From contig JADJOI010000003.1 of the NCBI GenBank assembly GCA_016713875.1, positions 1,240,001-1,304,000 of the forward strand: DNA of 64,000 nt, written 5' to 3'. Position numbers and translations under genes: made by a program. The notes beneath the pieces were generated by a model that saw nothing but the letters and a program-made list of their open reading frames with translations, ran no database searches and was not told where the DNA came from. Below are positions 58,625-64,000 of the stretch, one piece after another (positions within the stretch are counted from its first letter, which is position 1; every line of letters starts with the position of its first letter). Source of the DNA: Flavobacteriales bacterium (GTDB lineage Bacteria; Bacteroidota; Bacteroidia; Flavobacteriales_F; PHOS-HE28).

Positions 58625-60055
58625 ATGGCCCTGAGCCGATTCTGGACGTGGATGCTGCTGCTGAGCATCGCTTACATCATGGTGATGCTCTTCAGCGGCC
58701 GGCAATACGGGCTGGGCGCCTTGGTGAACGGCCGGCAGGGCGAGCCGATGCTGGTGAACGAACTGGACACCACCGCGCTGGTCGGCACGCCGCTGCTGGC
58801 GGAGCTTCGATCAGCAGGCACCTCCGGGGTTCAGCGCAGCGACACGCTGTACACGCTGAACGGCGCCGGCGTGGTGAAGGTGAGCGTGGGCACGGTGCCT
58901 GCGGACGGCCTCTTCCCCACCTGCCGCAACACGCTCACCGACCTATGGCTGCCGCTGATCGGCTACCTCACCTTCTTCTGCGGCCTGCTTAACCTGCTGG
59001 TGGACGCACGCGCGATGGAGAAGGTGGCGCGGGTGCTGTCCCCGGTGTTCCATCGCATCTTCCCCGACCTGCGGAAGGACCATCCGGCCTACGGGTTCAT
59101 GACGTTGAACTTCGCCGCCAACTTCCTGGGGCTGGACAGCGCGGCCACGCCGTTCGGCCTGAAGGCCATGGAGAGCATGCAGGCGGACAACCCGGACAAG
59201 GACCAGGCGACCAACGGGCAGATCATGTTCCTGTGCCTGCACGCCGCAGGCCTCACGCTGCTGCCCACGAGCATCATCGGTTACCGGGCGGCCATGGGCG
59301 CGGCGAACCCGGCGGACATCATGATCCCGTTGATCATCACCTCGTTCGTGGGGACGCTGTCGGCCCTGTTCCTGGTGGCGTTCAAGCAGCGCATCAACCT
59401 GTTCAACGGGCCGGTGATGGCCTTCGTGCTGGGGATCAGCGTGCTCATCGGGGTCCTGATGGCCTACATCACCGGCCTGACGGGCGTGCACAAGTTCCAC
59501 TTCACGGACAACCTCAGCAACGGCATGCTGCTGGCCATCATCGGCCTCATCGTAGGCTTCGCCCTGCTCAAGGAGAAGGTGTTCACCGGGAAGGGCACGA
59601 ACATGTTCGACTCGTTCGTGCATGGGGCCAAGGACGGCTTCACCACCGGTCTGCGGGTGCTGCCGTACATGATCGCCATGCTGGCGGCGCTGAGCATCTT
59701 CCGCAACAGCGGGCTGATGGGCATCGTGATGGACGGTCTGTCGGCCGTGATGGCCGCCGTGGGCGTGGACAAGGCGGTGATCGACGCCGTGCCGGTGGCC
59801 CTGATGCGGCCCTTCAGCGCGGGCGGATCGCGCGGCTTCCTGCTGGACGCCATGAAGACCTACGGGCCGGACAGCCTCACCGGGCAGCTCGTGTGCCTGT
59901 TCCAAGGTGCCGCCGAGACCACCTTCTACGTGGTGGCCCTGTACTTCGGAAGCGTGGGCGTGAAGGACAGCCGCTACACGCTGTGGGTGATGCTGCTGGC
60001 CGACCTGGTGTGCGTGGTGACGGCGGTGTTCGTGTGCCGGATCTACTTCGGGTGA
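58625..60055 (+). CDS. SpmA-SpmB-like nucleoside-recognition (Gate) domain membrane protein
   Basis: A 476-residue polytopic membrane protein made of two Gate domains, corresponding to a fusion of the spore maturation proteins SpmA and SpmB, as is usual in Bacteroidota. The first half contains TLNFAANFLGLDSAATPFGLKAMESMQ, the second GAKDGFTTGLRVLPYMIAMLAALSIFRNSG and RPFSAGGSRGFLLDAMKTYGPDSLTG. The family is associated with transport-like functions of uncertain substrate. The ATG at 58625 is chosen because a CTTTG box ends eight bases earlier, as at other short-leader genes here. The ATG at 58607 would add six residues. Confidence 0.9.
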   Translation: MALSRFWTWMLLLSIAYIMVMLFSGRQYGLGALVNGRQGEPMLVNELDTTALVGTPLLAELRSAGTSGVQRSDTLYTLNGAGVVKVSVGTVPADGLFPTCRNTLTDLWLPLIGYLTFFCGLLNLLVDARAMEKVARVLSPVFHRIFPDLRKDHPAYGFMTLNFAANFLGLDSAATPFGLKAMESMQADNPDKDQATNGQIMFLCLHAAGLTLLPTSIIGYRAAMGAANPADIMIPLIITSFVGTLSALFLVAFKQRINLFNGPVMAFVLGISVLIGVLMAYITGLTGVHKFHFTDNLSNGMLLAIIGLIVGFALLKEKVFTGKGTNMFDSFVHGAKDGFTTGLRVLPYMIAMLAALSIFRNSGLMGIVMDGLSAVMAAVGVDKAVIDAVPVALMRPFSAGGSRGFLLDAMKTYGPDSLTGQLVCLFQGAAETTFYVVALYFGSVGVKDSRYTLWVMLLADLVCVVTAVFVCRIYFG

Positions 60056-60101
60056 GCGGACGTGGCGGTGAAGCGCTTTCTTTGCGCCCCTTCACACACC
60101 C

Positions 60102-60584
60102 ATGGCCAAGCCTTACGCAGAGGACAAGATCGAGCGTCGTCGTTCCAAGATCCACGGCAACGGCGTGTTCGCCATCGCCCCCATCCGCAAGGGTGAGCTG
60201 ATCGTGCAGTACAAGGGCAAGATGGTGACGCATGCCGAGGCCGACCGGCAGCACGGCGGCGATGTCACGAGCGGCCACACCTTCCTGTTCACGCTGAACG
60301 AGAAGTACATCCTGGACGCGAACGTGCGCGGCAACATCGCGCGTTGGCTGAACCATAGCTGTGCGCCCAACTGCGAGGCGCTGGTGCATGAGGACGAAGG
60401 CGGCGACCCGAAGAAGGACAAGGTGATCATCGAGGCACGGCGGGCGATCAAGCCCGGCGAGGAGCTCACCTACGATTATGGCATCGTGCTGGACGAGCGC
60501 CACACCAACGCCATGAAGCGCATCTGGGCCTGCCGCTGCGGATCGCCCAAATGCACGGGCACCATGCTGAAGCCGAAGCGCTGA
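60102..60584 (+). CDS. SET-domain protein (putative protein-lysine methyltransferase)
   Basis: A 160-residue stand-alone SET protein. The conserved SET elements are complete: SKIHGNGVFAIAPIRKGELIVQY (pre-motif), ARWLNHSCAPNCEA with the NHSC SAM-binding motif (about 85-88), the catalytic-tyrosine stretch GEELTYDYG (about 118-126), and a post-SET cysteine cluster ACRCGSPKCTG. The intact post-SET zinc site suggests an active methyltransferase. Bacterial substrates include ribosomal and DNA-binding proteins, but none is indicated by context. It lies 46 bp downstream of the SpmAB-type gene. Confidence 0.9.
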   Translation: MAKPYAEDKIERRRSKIHGNGVFAIAPIRKGELIVQYKGKMVTHAEADRQHGGDVTSGHTFLFTLNEKYILDANVRGNIARWLNHSCAPNCEALVHEDEGGDPKKDKVIIEARRAIKPGEELTYDYGIVLDERHTNAMKRIWACRCGSPKCTGTMLKPKR

Positions 60585-60629
60585 CCGCGCCGGACCGGTC
60601 GTGGCACGACCCTTGCCAAGGGGGCGGCG

Positions 60630-60637
60630 TAGCTTTG
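60630..60637 (+). promoter_or_regulatory. TAnnTTTG promoter box of the LolA-like gene
   Basis: TAGCTTTG is an exact -7 match, six bases before the ATG at 60644, with TTG at 60613-60615 upstream. The mRNA would be nearly leaderless. Confidence 0.7.
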
Positions 60638-60643
60638 CACGCC

Positions 60644-61294
60644 ATGAACGCACTTCTCTCCCTTCTCACCGTCGGCCTGCTGGCCGCCCCGTTGGCCCAC
60701 GCCCAGGACGACCCCCGAAGCAAGGCGGTGATGGACCGCCTGGTGGCCAAGAACAAGAGCTACACCAGCTTCGAGGCCGACTTCAGCAGCCGCCTGGTGA
60801 ACAAGGCCGGCAAGCTGGACGTGAAACAGGAGGGTACCGTGAAGGTGAAGGGGAAGAAGTTCCACCTGGTGCTGGACAAGAACACGGTGATCAGCGACGG
60901 TGCCACCCTGTGGACGTACAACAAGGAGGCGAACGAGGTGTCGCTGAACGCCGCGGCGGAGATGGACCAGGAGCTCGACCCCAGCAAGCTGTTCACGATG
61001 TACGAGACGGGCTTCAAGAGCCAGTTCGTGAGCGAGGCCCCGGACGCGGCAGGCGTGGTGGTGCAGACGTTGAAGCTCTTCCCCTCCGACCCGACGAAAC
61101 GGCCGTACCACACCGTGGTGCTGGTGGTGGACAAGGCGAAGGTGGAGCCCCGCAGCGTGCAGGTGCTGTACAAGGACGGCAACGAGGTCACCTACACGTT
61201 GAAGCGCTTCGTGCCGAACGTGGACCTGGCCGACGGGCTCTTCGTGTTCGACAAGGCGAAGCACCCCGGCGTGGAGGTGAACGACCTGCGCTGA
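60644..61294 (+). CDS. LolA-like outer-membrane lipoprotein carrier protein
   Basis: A 216-residue periplasmic protein with signal peptide (LSLLTVGLLAAPLAHAQ) and the LolA-type half-barrel pattern: SYTSFEADFSSRLVNKAG, GTVKVKGKKFHLVLDKNTVISDGATLWTYNKEANEV, then PSKLFTMYETGFKSQFV and the C-terminal LADGLFVFDKAKHPGVEV. LolA shuttles lipoproteins from LolCDE to the outer membrane. The Bacteroidota homologue often sits by ftsK, but here is separated from it by unrelated genes. The start is set by the family and by the promoter box just upstream. Confidence 0.9.
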   Translation: MNALLSLLTVGLLAAPLAHAQDDPRSKAVMDRLVAKNKSYTSFEADFSSRLVNKAGKLDVKQEGTVKVKGKKFHLVLDKNTVISDGATLWTYNKEANEVSLNAAAEMDQELDPSKLFTMYETGFKSQFVSEAPDAAGVVVQTLKLFPSDPTKRPYHTVVLVVDKAKVEPRSVQVLYKDGNEVTYTLKRFVPNVDLADGLFVFDKAKHPGVEVNDLR

Positions 61295-61438
61295 CGCTTC
61301 AGGCACCGCGGCAGAGACCGGCCTTCGGTCCGGATCGGACGCAGAGCTCGCCCCCGCGAACACCGGCCCGGCCGTTCGCCAAGCGCACGATCCGTCCGGA
61401 GCCACCGCGATGCACGCCGGAACGCGCACCTTTGCGGG

Positions 61439-61855
61439 ATGGAGGAAGGCAGGCATCTGGCCATCGGCGCCCGGCTCGACGGGGCGCCCTACACCACCCG
61501 GTTGACGATGCGGGGGCATGCGCTTGTGGCCGACGAACCCGTGGAGGACGGCGGGCGCGACGAAGGCCCCCGCCCGCATGAGCTGCTATGCGCATCGCTC
61601 GCGAGCTGCACCCTGATCACCGTGCGGATGTACGCGGACCGCAAGGGATGGCCCCTGCAAAGCCTGAGCGTGGAGGTGCGCATGGACCGCACATCGGCGA
61701 ACGGTGCCGTGGCCACGCGGCTGGACATGGCCGTGCGGCTGGATGGCGAGCTGGATGCCGACCAACGGGCCCGGTTGATGCAGATCGCCGCGCGCTGCCC
61801 GGTGCACCGCACCCTGCTCAACCCCATCCACATCAGCATCCGGGAAGGCGCATGA
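61439..61855 (+). CDS. OsmC/Ohr-family protein
   Basis: A 138-residue OsmC-fold protein, related to hydroperoxide reductases. The first conserved cysteine is in PHELLCASLASCTLITVRMYADRKGW (about residue 51-58) and the second in IAARCPVHRTLLNPIHISI near the C-terminus (about residue 121), so a redox pair is present. It belongs to the YhfA-like subgroup rather than canonical Ohr. The ATG at 61439 follows a CACCTTTG box by four bases. The stop overlaps the next ATG (ATGA), placing it first in an OsmC, CDGSH and N-acetyltransferase operon. Confidence 0.88.
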   Translation: MEEGRHLAIGARLDGAPYTTRLTMRGHALVADEPVEDGGRDEGPRPHELLCASLASCTLITVRMYADRKGWPLQSLSVEVRMDRTSANGAVATRLDMAVRLDGELDADQRARLMQIAARCPVHRTLLNPIHISIREGA

Positions 61856-62271
61856 GCGACAAGGAGCACACTTACACCAACGGCGAGGTCACCATCGTGT
61901 GGAAACCCGCGCTATGCACCCATTCGCGGCGGTGCTGGACCGGCCTGCCCGACGTCTTCAAGCCCGGCGAACGCCCCTGGATCCGTCCAGGGGGCGCGGA
62001 CACCGCCCGGATCGTGGCGCAGGTGCGGAACTGCCCCAGCGGAGCATTGACCCTGCGGGAGCCCACGACGGAAGTCGCCCCGGACGAGCCTTCGATCCGC
62101 ATCGAGCTGAGCCCGGACGGGCCTCTGCTGGTGCAGGGGCCAGTGACCGTGACGCTGCCGGACGGACGCACCGAGCACCGCACAGGGCGCTGCGCCCTGT
62201 GCCGTTGCGGCCACTCCACCAACAAACCGTGGTGCGACGGCTCGCACCGCACACACGGCTTCCGGAGCTGA
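61852..62271 (+). CDS. CDGSH iron-sulfur protein fused to a small Fe-S cluster domain
   Basis: A 139-residue two-part iron-sulfur protein. The N-terminal part (IVWKPALCTHSRRCWTGLPDVF, then VRNCPSGALTL) carries the cysteine pattern of the single-cluster Fer4_19 (Mja-type divergent ferredoxin) domain. The C-terminal part ends with the CDGSH signature CRCGHSTNKPWCDGSH, which binds a 2Fe-2S cluster with three cysteines and a histidine. The fusion is common in bacteria, and the role is probably redox or cluster handling. It is coupled to the OsmC gene by a four-base overlap and followed four bases later by the acetyltransferase gene. Confidence 0.9.
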   Translation: MSDKEHTYTNGEVTIVWKPALCTHSRRCWTGLPDVFKPGERPWIRPGGADTARIVAQVRNCPSGALTLREPTTEVAPDEPSIRIELSPDGPLLVQGPVTVTLPDGRTEHRTGRCALCRCGHSTNKPWCDGSHRTHGFRS

Positions 62272-62275
62272 GCGC

Positions 62276-63043
62276 ATGGAGGTCCGCCACTATCTGGAAC
62301 GGCTCGGTTCTCGCGGGATCGATCGCCCCGACCTCGACAGCCTGAAGCGCCTTCATCGGGCCCATCTGCTGGCGGTGCCCTTCGAGAACCTGCACATCCG
62401 CGCTCGTATCCCGATCGAGCTGGACGTGGAGCGCCTGTTCGACAAGGTGGTGCGCCAACGGCGGGGCGGGTTCTGCTACGAGCTGAACGGGTTGTTCGCG
62501 GAGCTCTTGGAGCGGCTGGGCTACCGCCTGGCTCGGGTGCAGGGGCAGGTGTACGAGCAACGCCGCCAGCGCTATGGGGCGCCCTTCGACCACATGGCCT
62601 TGCTGGTGGAGGTGGGCGATGAGCGGTACCTGGTGGACGTGGGCTTCGGCGACCTCTTCATGGACCCTCTGCCGCTGCGGGTGGACGAACCCGTGCAGGA
62701 TGGCGGGCGCACCTACCGGTTCAGCCACGACGGGTCCGGGCAGCTGGTGCTCAAGCGCGCGAACGGCCGCGGCGATGTGCCGGTGTACCGCTTCAGCACG
62801 GACGACCACCCCTTCGCGGACTTCGCGCCGATGTGCCGCCACCACCAGACCTCGCCGCACAGCCACTTCACCCAGCGCACGGTGGTGAGCCTGGCCCTGC
62901 CCGATGGTCGGGTGACCCTCACGGAACGACGCACCATCCTCACCCGCAACGGGGTGCGCGAGGAAAGGAGCCACGACGAGGTCGGCTTCCGCGAGGCGCT
63001 TTGGGCCCACTTCGGCATGACCCCGCCGGAGGCCTTCCATTGA
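62276..63043 (+). CDS. Arylamine N-acetyltransferase
   Basis: Transfers acetyl groups from acetyl-CoA to arylamines or hydrazines. The 255-residue protein has the full catalytic triad: Cys in RRGGFCYELNGLFAELL (near residue 67), His in FDHMALLVEV (near 105) and Asp in YLVDVGFGD (near 121). The N-terminal HRAHLLAVPFENLHIR is typical. Length is normal. It is the last gene of the OsmC, CDGSH operon, which as a set looks like a small detoxification unit. Confidence 0.93.
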   Translation: MEVRHYLERLGSRGIDRPDLDSLKRLHRAHLLAVPFENLHIRARIPIELDVERLFDKVVRQRRGGFCYELNGLFAELLERLGYRLARVQGQVYEQRRQRYGAPFDHMALLVEVGDERYLVDVGFGDLFMDPLPLRVDEPVQDGGRTYRFSHDGSGQLVLKRANGRGDVPVYRFSTDDHPFADFAPMCRHHQTSPHSHFTQRTVVSLALPDGRVTLTERRTILTRNGVREERSHDEVGFREALWAHFGMTPPEAFH

Positions 63044-63059
63044 GCGGGCCGGGGACGGC

Positions 63060-63067
63060 TACTTTTG
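63060..63067 (+). promoter_or_regulatory. TAnnTTTG promoter box of the DedA-family gene
   Basis: TACTTTTG is an exact -7 match with TTG at 63040-63042, 17 bases upstream. The DedA-type ATG lies 18 bases downstream at 63086. Confidence 0.7.
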
Positions 63068-63085
63068 CCCGCCTCATCCCCGACC

Positions 63086-63742
63086 ATGGAGATCATCCAG
63101 GAGTTCTGGTATTTCATCACGCACCTCAACGAGACGCTTCCGGTCTTCATCAACGACCACGGCGCCTGGATCTACGCGCTGCTGTTCGCCATCATCTTCG
63201 TGGAGACCGGTCTGGTGGTGATGCCCTTCCTGCCGGGCGATTCGCTCCTCTTCGTGGCGGGGACCCTGGCCGCTGGCGGCATGCTGGACCTGGGGCTGCT
63301 GCTGGCGCTGCTCTTTGTGGCGGCGGTGCTGGGCGACAACATCAACTACGCGGTGGGCCGATGGTTCGGCGAGCATGTGGTGGGCTGGAAGCTCTTCGGC
63401 CGGGCGCTGGTGCGGCGCAAGGACCTCGACAAGACCCACGCCTACTTCGAGAAGTACGGGGTGAAGACGATCATCATCGCGCGCTTCGTGCCGATCGTGC
63501 GCACGATCACCCCATTCGTGGCCGGTGTGGGCGCAATGGACTACCGCCGCAAGTTCCTGCCCTACGATGTGCTCGGTGGGGTCCTGTGGATCGGGCTGCT
63601 GACCTTGATGGGCTACCTGTTCGGCAACCTGCCCTTCGTGCAGAAGCATTACGAGACCGTGATCCTGGCCATCATCGGCCTCAGCGTGCTGCCCATGGTG
63701 GTGGAATTGATCCGGCAGCGGCTCAATAAGCCGGCGGCCTGA
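63086..63742 (+). CDS. DedA-family inner-membrane protein
   Basis: A 218-residue polytopic membrane protein of the DedA (SNARE-associated) family, members of which flip or transport phospholipid carriers such as undecaprenyl phosphate. Hallmarks are IFVETGLVVMPFLPGDSLLF with the conserved acidic residue and F.PGD motif, NYAVGRWFG, and YGVKTIIIARFVPIVRTITPFVAGVGAM with the arginine motif. It is followed 14 bp later by aroE, so the two may be cotranscribed. The ATG at 63086 begins a hydrophilic stretch followed by the first helix, as in the family. Confidence 0.93.
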   Translation: MEIIQEFWYFITHLNETLPVFINDHGAWIYALLFAIIFVETGLVVMPFLPGDSLLFVAGTLAAGGMLDLGLLLALLFVAAVLGDNINYAVGRWFGEHVVGWKLFGRALVRRKDLDKTHAYFEKYGVKTIIIARFVPIVRTITPFVAGVGAMDYRRKFLPYDVLGGVLWIGLLTLMGYLFGNLPFVQKHYETVILAIIGLSVLPMVVELIRQRLNKPAA

Positions 63743-63756
63743 GCGTTGAGGAACCC

Positions 63757-64000
63757 GTGGCACGCTATGGGTTGATCGGCCGGTCCCTCGGTCATTCGCG
63801 GTCTCCGGAACTCTTCGCCGACCTGTTCGCGCGTGAAGGGGTGTCCGGTGCGCGCTATGAACTCTTCGAACTGGAAGCGGTGGACCGACTTCCGGCGCTC
63901 ATCGGGGCTCACCCCGACCTGCGCGGGCTGAACGTCACCATCCCCTACAAGCAGGCGGTGATCCCGTTCCTTCACGCCCTGAGCACCGAGGCGGCCGCCG
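63757..64000 (+). CDS. aroE: Shikimate dehydrogenase AroE, N-terminal part (cut by window edge)
   Basis: Reduces 3-dehydroshikimate to shikimate in aromatic amino-acid synthesis. The 81 residues visible from a GTG start at 63757 read ARYGLIGRSLGHSRSPELF, containing the SLxHSxSP substrate motif, then DLRGLNVTIPYKQAV, containing the NVTxPYK motif with the catalytic lysine. No ATG gives this N-terminus, so a GTG start is required. The NADP-binding half lies beyond the window. It starts 14 bp after the DedA gene. Confidence 0.93.
   Translation, partial: MARYGLIGRSLGHSRSPELFADLFAREGVSGARYELFELEAVDRLPALIGAHPDLRGLNVTIPYKQAVIPFLHALSTEAAA

Overview
This window reads as a chromosomal segment from a high-GC member of the Bacteroidota, most likely an uncultivated Flavobacteriales lineage. 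The evidence is seen directly. Several large secreted proteins end in type IX secretion (T9SS) sorting domains. There is an SprB-repeat/gliding C-terminal adhesin followed by a PorP/SprF partner, a GldI-like FKBP lipoprotein, an SpmA-SpmB type fusion and a DUF5723 protein. Shine-Dalgarno sequences are largely absent, and the Bacteroidota promoter box TAnnTTTG recurs a few bases in front of start codons. GC is in the mid-60s except for a small island near 26-27.7 kb. No rRNA, tRNA or CRISPR was recognised.

Layout: 0-16.6 kb is housekeeping: ligA (cut by the window edge), prmC, ribD, a DMT transporter, a YigZ protein, a thioesterase with an apparent frameshift, dnaA, a tyrosine phosphatase, an RsmI-like methyltransferase, the nrnA-gldI-FKBP operon, ndk, the recF-DUF721 pair, a TPR protein and ribH. 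16.6-24.8 kb is T9SS cargo: a 1159-residue BNR/PKD protein and two tandem paralogues with nearly identical 3' ends, with folD between them and the BNR protein. 25-29 kb holds a YfiT-type DinB protein, two toxin-antitoxin modules (RHH/PIN and RelB/RelE-like), a lipoprotein gene of lower GC and ffh. A decayed copy of the ffh 3' end lies on the far side of the lipoprotein gene. 29-40 kb is mixed: small secreted proteins, a CPBP protease, a transglutaminase-like protein, an M43 metalloprotease with a T9SS tail, yaaA, and an ECF sigma factor translationally coupled to a GIN-domain membrane protein. 40-47.4 kb carries the SprB-like adhesin, PorP/SprF and a TonB-dependent receptor. 47.5-53 kb has argS, a TPR membrane protein, ctlX and arginase. 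53-64 kb has ftsK, envelope proteins (OmpA lipoprotein, a LolA-like carrier), an SpmAB-type membrane protein, a SET-domain methyltransferase, an OsmC/CDGSH/arylamine N-acetyltransferase operon, a DedA protein and the start of aroE.

The most striking observation is that argS is broken into two overlapping frames by a 50-bp repeat. A second copy of this repeat lies between arginase and ctlX. Removing exactly the 50 bp restores one uninterrupted arginyl-tRNA synthetase frame, and the repeat itself supplies the stop and start codons that now split the gene. The 3' ends of both argS and ffh also have degenerate nearby copies, so short-repeat insertion and 3'-end duplication appear to have shaped these two loci. 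I did not find a convincing new multi-gene defence or metabolic system.
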